A DNA stretch of 64,000 bases from Streptomyces natalensis ATCC 27448 (GCF_000935125.1 NZ_JRKI01000012.1:1-64000); one strand, 5' to 3'. Shown: positions 9,281-17,877, counted from the stretch's first letter. Translations and numbers: made by a program. The notes: generated by a model not told the origin, from the sequence alone.

Positions 9281-9692
9281 ACGGGCGTGCCTTGCCGGCC
9301 GACGGTGCAACGTCGGCCTACTCGATGACCAGAAGTCGATCACTCGGGAACGTACGCCCTTCGCGTCCAACCCGAGGCCGATCCAAAGGTCATGAGCATT
9401 GCTCTGCAGTGCGTGGCGGTAGCGGCACCGCTCCGAAAAAGGGTAGGGCCGGTGCTGGTGGTCCTGATGCTGTTGGTGGTGCGGTGCTGGCGGAACGCGC
9501 CGCCGGCGCACTGGCGGGTACGGTCCCCGGGGTGGACCTGACGGGGCGGGGGGCTACGATTCGCTGCCGGATGCCGATCGCTGGTGGACGCAGCGTGAGC
9601 ACGTCTGGTGTTTGTGGCCTTCACCCTGGGAGTGGCGGGGCACACGGTGTATCTGCGCCGTACCGGCTGACCGTGCGTGAGAATAGAGAATG

Positions 9693-9727
9693 GCGCCCCG
9701 TGAAGGAGGCTTCCCTTCCCGGGGCGC
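9693..9727 (-). terminator. two-part hairpin after the LuxR-type gene
   Basis: Outer 8-bp stem GCGCCCCG/CGGGGCGC with an inner GAAGG/CCTTC stem, 10 bases downstream of the minus-strand stop at 9737. On that strand it is followed by ATTCTCTATTCTC. Likely rho-independent terminator. Confidence 0.65.
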
Positions 9728-9736
9728 GATGGCGTT

Positions 9737-10036
9737 TCAGCGGGTGGTGCCGGGCCTGTCGCAGCGGACGATGTGGCGATGGTGGGCGTAGGCGAACAGG
9801 GCCGCCTCGGTCCGTGAACTGACGCTGATCTTGGTCATGATGCTGGTCAGGTGAGCCTTCACGGTTCGTTCGGCTATGTTGAGTGTGCGGCCTATATCGC
9901 GGTTTGACGCGGCGCCAGACAGCAGCAAAAGTACTTCACGCTCGCGTGGTGTGAGGGCAATGATGGCATCGGGATCTCCGGGCGTCGGTGGTCGCCAGAG
10001 CTGCGCGGTATCCCGCTGCCCATGTTCCCTATGCAC
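9737..10036 (-). CDS. short LuxR-type HTH regulator
   Basis: DNA-binding protein with a C-terminal LuxR/FixJ helix-turn-helix: ALTPREREVLLLLSGAASN followed by IGRTLNIAERTVKAHLTSIM, Ile/Lys/Thr pattern intact, then K-I-S-V-S-S-R-T-E. If it starts at the GTG at 10036 it is 99 residues, mostly HTH, with no sensory or receiver domain. The frame is open to 10537, but that extension is Arg/Pro-rich and unlike a protein domain. It may be a stand-alone HTH protein like other short Streptomyces orphans, or the tail of a decayed response regulator. Start uncertain. Confidence 0.7.
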   Translation of the reverse strand: MHREHGQRDTAQLWRPPTPGDPDAIIALTPREREVLLLLSGAASNRDIGRTLNIAERTVKAHLTSIMTKISVSSRTEAALFAYAHHRHIVRCDRPGTTR

Positions 10037-10371
10037 TTTCTCAGTGTTGGTAGATGTTTCATACAAAGCAGTTCTACCTTTCCCCGTTATGGACCACCGA
10101 CCGAAGGCGCGCCGGGGGCACTGCGCGTGCACGACTGTGTGAGTCCGGTTCCTCGGCGGCGTACGGTCCGCCAGGGCGACCTCGACGGCACCCTCGCCGG
10201 ATAGGCTGGGTTGGTCGACCGCGATGGCGGCATCCGTTCCGTTGAGGTCCGCACTGCTGCCGACGACATGCGCACCCGCCTCAGTCGTTTCTGCGGCATG
10301 CCCGAAGCGGAACTTCGTCGGCAACTGACCACGCGAGGTTCGGCGTAGGAGCGCGTCGGCTTTCACGCCGC

Positions 10372-11029
10372 TCAAGCCAGCAGCTTCCTGCGGACGGCAT
10401 GGATGAGTGTGACGACGTACAGCAGTGCCCCCAGCACGTACCACCGGATGCACGTCAGAAGCGGCACCTCGTCGCCGGGCAGGGAGTAGGCACGGGCGAG
10501 CCGGATGCCGGCGTCCAGGACGAGGCCGGTGCCCCACAGGCTCGTCAGGAGCCGAAGTCCGTGCCGGAAGGCGGCCTCGTCGGCCCAGCGTCGGGCCCAG
10601 GCGGCGCCCTTGACCGAGCCGCGCTTGGCGATGGCGTGGTTTCGCCGGCGTGCAGGAAGAACGGGCGCAGGCGGGCCAATGTGCCCAGCATCCACATCCC
10701 GGACAGTGCCGTGATGACGCCGTCCTTCGCCAGGAGCAGCAGGGCGCTGTGTACCAGGAGCGAGGCGGCGCTGCCCACGATCAGTGCGCTGAGCATGAAG
10801 GGGGCGAGACCGTCGACGGGGCGGCGGGTCACCATTGAAAAGAGCGTGCGGACGGCAGGGAGGATGCCGGACAGCAGACCGGAGGGTAGGGTACCGCTGC
10901 CCTGCCGCGGAGTACGTCGAAGAGGGCGGTCGGAACGGCGACGTCGAGGACGACGGGCAGTAAGAGTGCCACCCAGTTCGCGCCCTCGTGTGGGCCTTCG
11001 ACCGCGGCGCGGTCCGTGATGTCAATCAT
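10372..11029 (-). pseudogene. VC0807-like integral membrane protein, frameshifted
   Basis: Membrane-protein gene broken into three frames. The start (MIDITDRAAVEG..., then W-V-A-L-L-L-P-V-V-L-D-V-A-V-P) runs from 11029 to about 10840. The middle (ALIVGSAASLLVHSALLLLA and MWMLGTLARLRPFFLHA) is in a second frame, and the end (YVLGALLYVVTLIHAVRRKLL) in a third down to 10372. Together they give about 218 residues with several TM helices, the size and pattern of actinobacterial VC0807-family proteins, which commonly follow a TetR gene as here. Two indels separate the frames; real decay or base-calling errors are both possible. Confidence 0.7.
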
Positions 11030-11290
11030 CGCCTTCAGCCTTCCGGGCGGCGCGGTCGAAGAGGGTGACCAGTTCGTCGGCGTAGCGGGCGGGGTCCGTG
11101 CCCTCGGCGAACCGTGGGCCCGCCGCATCGATCGCGGGCCGTACGGTCGTCGCCATCCTGTCGGGGTCGAAGTCTCGGAATGCGCCTGCCTGTTACCCCT
11201 ACCGGAAGGCGGCAACAAGTCGATCCCGGGCCGCGTCGGGTGCCTGTCGGGCGCCCTCGAAGCGCTGGGCGGTGTAAGAGGCCGCCGTCG
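11022..11290 (-). pseudogene. TetR-family regulator, C-terminal remnant
   Basis: In the frame ending TGA at 11022 the translation has the ligand-domain tail pattern of TetR regulators (A-F-R-D-F-D-P-D-R-M-A-T-T-V-R-P, then DPARYADELVTLFDRAARKA), with an upstream piece R-F-E-G-A-R-Q-A-P-D-A-A-R-D-R-L-V-A-A-F-R interrupted by stops. The N-terminal HTH is not found. The stop overlaps the ATG of the VC0807-like gene, so the two were once a coupled operon. 11291-11534 shows no clear gene. Confidence 0.55.
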
Positions 11291-11534
11291 AGTGCCCAAG
11301 TACGTGACGCCGTGGTGAGGCCGGCAGTGAGCAGGCCGCCGAATTCACCAACCCCCTCAAGGTCATCGCGGTGTGCAGCGGCGCCGAACAAGTCTCGGCA
11401 TGCGTCTTTGGAGAAGTCGGTGATGCTGACGATCAGTGGGCCGTTCCGGCTACCGTGCATGCCGCTGTCGACGCCCTTCGCCGCAGCGCGGTCGCCAAGG
11501 GAGTCCCCGGGCGGGCCCTGGTAGCGGAGGCTCC

Positions 11535-12128
11535 TCAGCGTGGCCCCGGCCTCCAGGACGGATCGCGGCCGAGCAGGGCGAGCAACCGGTCGCCCGGCGG
11601 GACGTCGTCGGGGACGGAGATCCGTCGCCGGAACGCGGCACCCGCGCCGCGGCCCTCGTCGGGGACCAGGGCGGCGACGCGCAGTGTGGCGTCGGTGAGT
11701 TCGGCGTCGGGCTCCCATGGAGCGCCGATCGCCACCGCGATATCCCAGGCGTGCACCACGTAGTCGAGCAGGTGGAAGCCGATCGCTATCTGTCCGGGGA
11801 GAGCGAAGCCCTCGCCCACCTCAGGCAGCGCGAACCGCCGCTCCAGCACTCCGTCTTCGGCGAACGCTGCGGTGACCTCGCCCACCGACGCCTCATACGC
11901 TCCGGCCGGGTCATCGCCGAGGTCCCCGTCGCGCCATACGGCCCACGTCTGCCCCACGCCGCGGGCGGAAGCGGTGAACCCCTCGTTCTGGTTGACCAGA
12001 TGCCGAAGCAGGCCGTACAGGGTCCAGTCCGCGCACGGCGTCGCCAACCTCAAGTGGTCGGTCTTCACCTGGGAGACCAACTCCCCAGTCAGCAACAGCG
12101 CCTGGTGGTCCAGTTGTCGTATGTCCAT
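11535..12128 (-). CDS. maleylpyruvate isomerase/DinB-fold family protein (TIGR03086-like)
   Basis: 197-residue protein of the DinB-like four-helix group that includes mycothiol-dependent maleylpyruvate isomerase. Start taken at ATG 12128 (MDIRQLDHQALLLTGELV); the seven-codon extension is not needed. Family features are CADWTLYGLLRHLVNQNEGF (residues 32-51), which holds the first metal-ligand His, and GFHLLDYVVHAWDIAVAIG (117-135) with the other His residues. Many relatives have no assigned substrate. It is divergent from a MocR regulator gene 116 bases away, suggesting that the regulator controls it. Confidence 0.85.
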   Translation of the reverse strand: MDIRQLDHQALLLTGELVSQVKTDHLRLATPCADWTLYGLLRHLVNQNEGFTASARGVGQTWAVWRDGDLGDDPAGAYEASVGEVTAAFAEDGVLERRFALPEVGEGFALPGQIAIGFHLLDYVVHAWDIAVAIGAPWEPDAELTDATLRVAALVPDEGRGAGAAFRRRISVPDDVPPGDRLLALLGRDPSWRPGPR

Positions 12129-12244
12129 GGCTGGAGCGTAAAAGCGCACAGCGGTTCAGCTCCAGAGCCAATAGGCTGCCAAATGATTGAGCCAATTGCT
12201 GGGTTGAAAGCCAACAACAGCCGAGCCGAAAGCGGAAAGCCGAG

Positions 12245-13696
12245 ATGGACGTGCACGTCAGGCTCGACGGGCAGCGCGACCTGTCCGGCCAGATCTACCG
12301 CCAGCTGCGCACCGCGATCCATGAGGGCCTGCTACGGCCCGGCGATCCGCTGCCCCCGACCCGGGAGATGGGCCGCCGCCTCGCAGTGGCCCGCAACACC
12401 GTCGGCGTCGCCTACGAACGGCTCGTCGCCGAGGGCTACGCGGACAGCAGGGTCGGCTCCGGGACCTATGTGCGGACGACGGGCCTGCCCACGCCCGGGG
12501 CAGCGACCGCCACCGGCACCACCGGATCGGGACTGCGCCCGCGCGCCCTGTGGGCGGGCTTGTCCCCCTGGACAGCTCCGGAGACCACGGGGCCGATCAC
12601 GGCGGCCCACGACTTCCGGGCCGGCCTGCCGGACACCCGGCTCTTCCCGTACGACGCCTGGCGTCCCCTGATCGCCCGCGAACTGCGCCCCTCCGCGGGT
12701 GGAGCGGTCGGATACGGCGACCCGGCCGGCCACGCCGGGCTGCGGGCCGCACTCGCACGGCACATCGGACTCTCCCGCGGCGTGCGGACCGGCCCGGACG
12801 ACGTGCTGGTGACCACCGGCACGCAGCAGGCCCTGGACCTCATCGGGCGGGTGCTGCTCGAAACGGGCGACCGGGTGGCCGTCGAAGAGCCCGGCTACCC
12901 ACCGGCCCGGCTGCCGTTCCTGGCGCACGGCGCCGAGGTCACGGGCGTACCGGTCGACGGCGAGGGTCTGCTGGTGGACGCCATCCCGCCGGACACCCGC
13001 GCCGTGTACGTCACCCCCGCCCACCAGTTCCCGCTCGGCATGCCGATGTCCCTGCGGCGCAGGACGGCGCTGCTGCGGTGGGCGCGGCGGCACGGCGCGG
13101 CAGTGATCGAGGACGACTACGACAGCGAATTCCGTTTCGGCGGGCGGCCGGTCGAGACGCTGAAGAGCCTGGACCGGAACGGACACGTCATCTATGTGGG
13201 GTCGTTCTCCAAGGTGATGCTGCCCTCCTTGCGCGTCGGCTTCCTGGTGGCGCCCACCCCCCTGCGCACAGCGCTGCGTACCGCAAAGTACACCGCCGAC
13301 TGGCACACAGCGGTCCCCACGCAGGCGGCACTCGCCCGCTTCGTCGACGACGGGTTGCTCGCCCGGCACGTCCGCCGCATGCAGCACACGTACGCGACCC
13401 GCCACCAAGCCCTCACCCGCGCGCTCACCAACCGCTTCGCGAACCTGGCCGAGTTGGTGCCTTCCGCCGCGGGCCTGCACGTGACCACATTCACCCGGGG
13501 CCATCTCGCCGACCCCGACACCCTCGCGGACCGGGCCGGCCGGGCCCGGGCATCCGGCGTGGCGGTCTACACCCTGGCGGAGGTCGCCGCGAACCGCTCC
13601 GCGCGCCCTGGCTTCGTCTTCGGCTACGGCTCGATCAGCGCCCCGGACATCGAGCCGGGCCTGCACCGCGTACTCGGCCCGCCTCAGGACCACTGA
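12245..13696 (+). CDS. MocR/PdxR-type GntR-aminotransferase regulator
   Basis: 483-residue fusion regulator. The N-terminal GntR winged helix (LSGQIYRQLRTAIHEGLLRP; PTREMGRRLAVARNTVGVAY, residues 14-60) is joined by a Thr/Gly/Pro linker to a fold-type I aminotransferase-like domain (residues 115-480). That domain has the PLP-binding Asp region AVIEDDYDSEFRF and the Schiff-base Lys in YVGSFSKVMLPSLRVGF. Members sense PLP or amino compounds and often control the neighbouring divergent gene, here the DinB-fold enzyme at 11535. Length is normal. The GGAAAG about 8 bases before the ATG may serve as ribosome-binding site. Confidence 0.92.
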   Translation: MDVHVRLDGQRDLSGQIYRQLRTAIHEGLLRPGDPLPPTREMGRRLAVARNTVGVAYERLVAEGYADSRVGSGTYVRTTGLPTPGAATATGTTGSGLRPRALWAGLSPWTAPETTGPITAAHDFRAGLPDTRLFPYDAWRPLIARELRPSAGGAVGYGDPAGHAGLRAALARHIGLSRGVRTGPDDVLVTTGTQQALDLIGRVLLETGDRVAVEEPGYPPARLPFLAHGAEVTGVPVDGEGLLVDAIPPDTRAVYVTPAHQFPLGMPMSLRRRTALLRWARRHGAAVIEDDYDSEFRFGGRPVETLKSLDRNGHVIYVGSFSKVMLPSLRVGFLVAPTPLRTALRTAKYTADWHTAVPTQAALARFVDDGLLARHVRRMQHTYATRHQALTRALTNRFANLAELVPSAAGLHVTTFTRGHLADPDTLADRAGRARASGVAVYTLAEVAANRSARPGFVFGYGSISAPDIEPGLHRVLGPPQDH

Positions 13697-13779
13697 GCCT
13701 CCTCCAAGTTCGAACCCGCAGGCCATCGGGGCCGGTGTGAGTCAGGGATCTCGTACGCGTACTGGTCGTGGGCGGTTGT
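13697..13779. repeat. 83-bp dispersed repeat, copy 2
   Basis: Starts immediately after the MocR stop (AGCCTCCTCCAAG) and ends GGTCGTGGGCGGTTG; partner of 5867-5949. The sequence past it (13780-13940), read on the minus strand, has a coiled-coil-like piece (A-E-K-L-N-Q-Q-L-Q-E-V-R-A-E-L-E), perhaps the N-terminus of a decayed transposase. Confidence 0.75.
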
Positions 13780-14045
13780 CTGCACTGCTCGGCCAGCCGA
13801 CGCACGACCCGCTCGGCGACGGTGGGTACCTCCAGCTCGGCGCGCACCTCCTGAAGCTGCTGGTTCAACTTCTCCGCCTGCACCTCAGGTTCGGCCCTGG
13901 GGACGTGATCAGCTCCCGAAGGTCCGGTTCCGCATCCTGAGCCACCTGGCGCCCCCAACGGCAGACGATCTTGACGACGGACAACGGTCCCCGACCAGCA
14001 CGAGTACACGACCAACGACTCACACCCGTCCCCTGACCAGCGTCT

Positions 14046-14267
14046 TCAAGATGGTGGATCTTCACTGTTCGTGTTCTCTATGTCGTGTGCACCACAGTGC
14101 GTACCGACTCGAAGCACGCCCAAGATGTTGTGGCCATGAGGAAGCTTGCCGCCTCTGAGAGCACGCTTGCCCTTGGCGAGCAGCCGCGAGGTGCACCCTT
14201 CGTCGGCGTCGCGGATCAACATCAGCCACACCGCGTCCTCGTCCGCGTGCCAGAGCGCCAGTTTCAT
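14046..14267 (-). CDS. possible short hypothetical protein or gene fragment
   Basis: A 73-codon frame from ATG 14267 whose first half has high-GC third positions (M-K-L-A-L-W-H-A-D-E-D-A-V-W-L-M-L-I-R-D). The second half (after K-R-A-L-R-G-G) has poorer codon bias and may lie past a break. No family recognised and no good ribosome-binding site. May be a remnant of a longer gene, since the frame continues upstream with V-L-D-D-A-D-S-P-E. Confidence 0.3.
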   Translation of the reverse strand: MKLALWHADEDAVWLMLIRDADEGCTSRLLAKGKRALRGGKLPHGHNILGVLRVGTHCGAHDIENTNSEDPPS

Positions 14268-14388
14268 CTCAGGGCTGTCCGCATCGTCTAGAACTCTGAG
14301 CGGTGCTTTTACACCAAATTCCCGGCAGGGCCAAAACCTGTTTTCTCCGGAACCTCGACACCCCACACGTTCACGCCAAGGGGTATCG

Positions 14389-14993
14389 ATGTCTGAACCC
14401 GCCCGCGACAGCGAGCCGGTACGCATACCGGACCACAACTTGGACGACCTCGTCGCCACCGTTACAGAGCTCGTCACGGAGAGCCGCAAGCAGGGCGAGA
14501 CGCTCGCCCGGCTCACCGAGGAACAGCCACCCCAGCAGGACAGCGAACACGACGAGCCCGTTCACACGGAAGAGACCACTCCGGCCCCGGCGGGCAGCGA
14601 TGCGGCTGCCCCCCGGCGGAAGGGCCGTCCTCCATCTTCATCCTCGCGCTCGACGGCACGGCGTACGCCGAGGAACTCGCCGCGCTGACAACATGGGTGC
14701 ACCACCTTCTGCTGCCGGTCTACGGGCGAGAGATCACCACCGGCCGCCCGTGGTGCCAACAGTGGCACGAGCACCCCGAGGCCGTTGCCCGGCTGCACGC
14801 CCTGTGGCTGGCCTGGCAGCAGCTCACCGACGTCGAGGCCGGCCTGGCCGGACCCTCCACCTGGCACCGCGACCACCTCGACCCGGCCCTCCTGCAACTC
14901 CGCACGCCGGACGGCCCGTTCGGTGCGTGCACCACCAGCCCGGCCCGGCCCAACCACCGTCTGCTGGCCTCGCCCGAGGCTGCCGGGGTCTGA
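14389..14993 (+). pseudogene. DUF4913 family protein, single frameshift
   Basis: Plasmid/ICE-type protein. The first frame starts at ATG 14389 (MSEPARDSEPVRIPDHNL), contains a helical segment D-D-L-V-A-T-V-T-E-L-V-T-E-S-R-K-Q and an acidic linker. The DUF4913 body is in another frame: FILALDGTAYAEELAALTTW, then HHLLLPVYGREITTGRPWC, WHEHPEAVARLHALWLAWQQ and STWHRDHLDPALLQL, ending at 14993. The change lies between about 14600 and 14640, near a run of six C. Restoring one base gives a protein of about 200 residues. The next gene starts two bases after its stop. Confidence 0.7.
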
Positions 14994-14994
14994 C

Positions 14995-15801
14995 ATGGCC
15001 AGCTTTTACGAACCACCGCGCGCGGACTACCGGATCGACGGCTACAAGGCCGCCACCGGACAGACCGAGGACGCCTTCTTCTCGGTGACGCTCTCGGCAG
15101 ACATGCTTGTGCCTCTTGCCAAGCACCACAGCGCCGATGGCCGCGACACCTACCTGCTGCTGTACGACCGGACCGCGATCTGGGACATCCCCGGTCCAGC
15201 GGAGTACGTCACGCTGCACATCACCCGGGACACCGCCCAGCGCACGTTCGACTTCGCACACGAGCGCCACCCAGTCATTCCCCTGGCGCAGAACTGGCTC
15301 ATCCACCAGGGCTGCCCTGCCGAAGCGGCGGAGCTGTCCAAGAACCACGGGCAGCGGCCAGCCGACGCGCTCACGGCCCGCCTTGAGGACATGCTCAGGG
15401 CCAACCCGGACGATCGGTACACGGTCCTGGACCACTCCACCGACAACCCGTGCTCCTTCGACTTCGGCATCGAGGTCAGCACTCTCGTCCACGACAGCCA
15501 CCCCACCTCCGCGCACGCGCCGTACCGGGTCTTCCTCGAAGAGACCACCAAGGACTTCCGCTCCTACACGATGCGCGCGGGCGCCTTCCCCTCCGTCGAA
15601 GCCGCGGACACCTGGGTGAGGGAGCGATCCGCTCCCCTTCCCCTGGCTCCGGCTCCCGACGGCGTGATCGGCCTGCGGGCCGAGGCTGCCCGTGCCCGCT
15701 CGACGGTCAACTCCGGTGGCCTCGCCGTGCCACCGGCTGCCGTCATACCGCCTCGATCGCCGTCGGCTGCGCCGGCACGTGTACGTCGGAGCGCGCCGTG
15801 A
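14995..15801 (+). CDS. conserved mobile-element hypothetical protein
   Basis: 268-residue soluble protein starting MASFYEPPRADYRIDGYKAA at ATG 14995, two bases past the DUF4913 stop. No signal peptide or TM segment. It shows regular alternating hydrophobic and charged patches (A-F-F-S-V-T-L-S-A-D-M-L-V-P-L; D-T-Y-L-L-L-Y-D-R) but no motif I can name. The C-terminal 50 residues are Ala/Pro/Arg-rich and disordered-looking. Its stop overlaps the next gene's GTG, so the three genes form a coupled operon. Context suggests plasmid or ICE maintenance or transfer; function not inferred. Confidence 0.7.
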   Translation: MASFYEPPRADYRIDGYKAATGQTEDAFFSVTLSADMLVPLAKHHSADGRDTYLLLYDRTAIWDIPGPAEYVTLHITRDTAQRTFDFAHERHPVIPLAQNWLIHQGCPAEAAELSKNHGQRPADALTARLEDMLRANPDDRYTVLDHSTDNPCSFDFGIEVSTLVHDSHPTSAHAPYRVFLEETTKDFRSYTMRAGAFPSVEAADTWVRERSAPLPLAPAPDGVIGLRAEAARARSTVNSGGLAVPPAAVIPPRSPSAAPARVRRSAP

Positions 15802-16274
15802 GCCGGGCCCGGTACGCCTTCGCAGCTCATCCCGAGGCCCTCGCCGACCTGCGGTCCGTCCCGGAAGACATCCGTGACCTGGCCCTGCTGGAACTGCAGC
15901 ACCTGGTCCACGGCAACGAGCGCGGCGCCGCTCTGCACCACGAACTGGCGGGCTGCCACAAGGTCTACGTCGATCCGGAGACCCGGTGGCGGCTGGTCAT
16001 CCAGTACCGGGACGCCCCGGCCTCCTCCCGGCACAAGAGGGAGATCTACCTCCTGGCCGTCGGCGAGCGCCAGGACCAGGCCGCCTACCGCACCGCAGCG
16101 CGCCGACTGGAGCGCGAACGGGAGGCATCCGCCGCCACACAGCCTCTCGGACGTCGCGCCGAGGCCGCCAGGGCCCGCTCACCCCACGGCAGCAGCGGCA
16201 GCCGGACCACCACCCATCCGCAGACGCCGGCGGCCCCCGCCACACAGCCGCGGGGTGGGCGCACCCGCTCCTGA
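15798..16274 (+). CDS. RelE/ParE-like toxin-fold protein
   Basis: 158 residues from a GTG that overlaps the previous stop (GTGA). Residues 1-110 look like a RelE/ParE fold: R-Y-A-F-A-A-H-P-E-A-L-A-D-L-R-S-V-P, then a basic strand region E-T-R-W-R-L-V-I-Q-Y-R-D, and E-I-Y-L-L-A-V-G-E-R with a C-terminal helix A-Y-R-T-A-A-R-R-L. Known relatives are ribosome-dependent RNases or gyrase poisons. The last 50 residues are a Ser/Thr/Pro/Arg tail not seen in short toxins. No obvious antitoxin is adjacent; the upstream hypothetical protein is much longer than usual antitoxins. Confidence 0.6.
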   Translation: MSRARYAFAAHPEALADLRSVPEDIRDLALLELQHLVHGNERGAALHHELAGCHKVYVDPETRWRLVIQYRDAPASSRHKREIYLLAVGERQDQAAYRTAARRLEREREASAATQPLGRRAEAARARSPHGSSGSRTTTHPQTPAAPATQPRGGRTRS

Positions 16275-16353
16275 TCCCCCGAATTCACCCGCCCTGCTGG
16301 ACGCTCTGCGCGCTCCCGCGACAGCGCCCTGACCGACTCCCGGAGAACTGGAC

Positions 16354-16932
16354 ATGCCCGACCACCGCATATCGGCACACGACGCCACACTCGTCAGCCA
16401 GGCGATCGACCGCCTCGCTCCCCGCTTGACGACCTGGACGCTCCAGACCGTCGCGCAGCACGGCCAGATGCGCTTCACGAAGATCACCGCGGCACTGCCG
16501 TGGCTCAGCACCCAGAACACGCAGCAGATCCTGCGGCGAATGCACGCCAACGGCCTGCTGGACCGAACGGGGCACAGTCTACGAAGTCTCCCCTGGGGCC
16601 GGAATGCGCACAGCGTGCACCGCACGCTCGCTTCCTGGCACCGCACACACGCCGGTGGAAGCGGCCCGGCGGTCGTCGAGGCGGAGCACACGGAGGACGC
16701 CCTGCGCCAGCTGCGCGGCTTGAGTGGGGGCTTGATCCGGCCGCTCAACAGTTGGCGAGAGAGTCAGCCATCCCGAGTGGGTAATAGCAGCGCCTCCGTC
16801 CCTACAAGCAGCGCCATCCGACCCGGAGCAGTGGAACCCGGCGCCCACCCGGCGCCCACCCGGCACGTCAGCCGGGCCGTCGACCTGCCCACCACCGCAG
16901 GGTCTTCGAAAGAAGTGGAGTTGGGTGGTTGA
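16354..16932 (+). CDS. winged-helix (HxlR-like) DNA-binding protein
   Basis: 192 residues in frame. Residues 1-75 fit a winged helix of HxlR/ArsR type: A-I-D-R-L-A-P-R-L-T-T-W-T-L-Q-T-V, then M-R-F-T-K-I-T-A-A-L-P and QNTQQILRRMHANGLLDRTG. In place of a wing strand the frame reads H-S-L-R-S-L-P-W-G-R; the +1 frame locally reads G-T-V-Y-E-V-S-P, a better wing, so two compensating indels are possible. The C-terminal 70 residues are low-complexity and may not be native. It follows the RelE-like gene by 79 bases on the same strand and may regulate the block. Confidence 0.6.
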   Translation: MPDHRISAHDATLVSQAIDRLAPRLTTWTLQTVAQHGQMRFTKITAALPWLSTQNTQQILRRMHANGLLDRTGHSLRSLPWGRNAHSVHRTLASWHRTHAGGSGPAVVEAEHTEDALRQLRGLSGGLIRPLNSWRESQPSRVGNSSASVPTSSAIRPGAVEPGAHPAPTRHVSRAVDLPTTAGSSKEVELGG

Positions 16933-16976
16933 TGGGGATAAGCGATGGTCTACCCCCATACCTGAGAGGTCACAAC

Positions 16977-17018
16977 TGAGGCTTTCGCTTCGAGGTGACG
17001 TGCTGGTGGGGGCGGGTG
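16977..17018 (+). repeat. left inverted repeat of the DinB cassette
   Basis: TGAGGCTTTCGCTTCGAGG followed by TGACGTGCTGG, then a G-rich end. Pairs with 17758-17797, with about three small differences including one extra G. Confidence 0.8.
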
Positions 17019-17180
17019 CAGTCCTGGGTGTATGGGCCTCCCGACAGGGGCTGTCTGGCCCCCACCCGACTGAAACTCTTTCACCTCATCGCCGCGACTG
17101 GCGTCCTGACGCCCCCTGTCATCACCTCAAAGCGAGAACTCAGTAGCGAGCTTGGTTCGTCACAGACGAACATGCAATGC

Positions 17181-17741
17181 ATGAGTGACCAACCCGCGCG
17201 ATGGAGCCAGGCAACCGTCTACCCCGACATGTGGGCCAACCCGGACGACGACCCCCGCAACACAGAAGGTCCCAGTCCGGACGGCGAGCTTGCGACGCTG
17301 CAGGACTTTCTGACGAACTACCGCATGACCCTTCGGATGAAGTGCGAGGGCCTGGATCCGGAGCAACTGGCCCGTCGGTCGGTTCCGCCGTCGACGATGT
17401 CGCTACTCGGCCTGGTTCGGCACCTCGTCGAGGTGGAACGGGACTGGCGCAACTGGATCAGCGACGGTGACCCGATACCGAAGCTGTACGGCAAGAAGGA
17501 CGCGGACTTCGACGGAGCTGTCGCCGAGCAGGCCGAGGTCGACGCCGCGTTTTCCGCTCTGGAACGCGAGCAGGCCGCGACCGATGCCGCGCTGGCCGAG
17601 CACCCGGATCTGGGCGAGCGTCTGGGGAAGGACCGGATCGCGGTTCGGGAGCTGATGGTGCACAGGATCGAGGAGTACGCCCGCCACTGCGGGCACGCCG
17701 ACCTGTTGCGCGAGCGCACCGACGGAAGGGTGGGCCAGTGA
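17181..17741 (+). CDS. DinB/DUF664 family protein (putative mycothiol-dependent enzyme)
   Basis: 186-residue four-helix DinB-fold protein. Start taken at ATG 17181 (MSDQPARWSQATVYPDMW); an ATG nine bases earlier is an alternative. Features are LQDFLTNYRMTLRMKCEGLD, VPPSTMSLLGLVRHLVEVER with the first His ligand, W-R-N-W-I, and a C-terminal H-R-I-E-E-Y-A-R-H-C-G-H-A-D-L-L-R-E-R-T-D-G with two more His. DUF664 members are metal-dependent, thiol-linked enzymes or stress proteins. It is the only gene between two long inverted repeats, which marks it as mobile cargo. Confidence 0.85.
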   Translation: MSDQPARWSQATVYPDMWANPDDDPRNTEGPSPDGELATLQDFLTNYRMTLRMKCEGLDPEQLARRSVPPSTMSLLGLVRHLVEVERDWRNWISDGDPIPKLYGKKDADFDGAVAEQAEVDAAFSALEREQAATDAALAEHPDLGERLGKDRIAVRELMVHRIEEYARHCGHADLLRERTDGRVGQ

Positions 17742-17757
17742 CGAGGGCCGGGAGTTA

Positions 17758-17797
17758 CACCCGCCCCACCAGCACGTCACCTCGAAGTGAAGCCTCA
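17758..17797 (-). repeat. right inverted repeat of the DinB cassette
   Basis: Complement of the left repeat, starting 16 bases after the DinB stop and ending AAGCCTCA. Both ends keep TGAGGCTT outermost. Confidence 0.8.
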
Positions 17798-17877
17798 CAA
17801 GCCCCCGCCCGGAAACGAGTGCAAGCACGGCGTCGGTGATCATGTGGTGTCGAAGCCCGTGACCGCCAAGCGAGACC

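Larger units (their letters stand above)
16977..17797. mobile_element. inverted-repeat-bounded cassette carrying a DinB gene
   Basis: Near-perfect inverted repeats of 40-42 bases enclose one gene and no transposase. Both ends, read inward, begin TGAGGCTT and share CTTCGAGGTGACGTGCTGG then TGGGG(G)CGGGTG. CACAA occurs outside the left repeat (16971-16975) and at the right end (17796-17800), which could be a 5-bp target duplication. Resembles a non-autonomous transposon with a passenger gene; the parent transposase is not identified. Confidence 0.65.

Noticed and set aside
11291..11534. Minus-strand segment with N-G-P-L-I-V-S-I-T-D-F-S-K-D
   Set aside because: Somewhat protein-like, but no start, domain or consistent frame could be set.
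13780..14015. Minus-strand frame with a coiled-coil-like segment after the 83-bp repeat
   Set aside because: Possibly a transposase N-terminus, but too short and without catalytic motifs to be called a gene.
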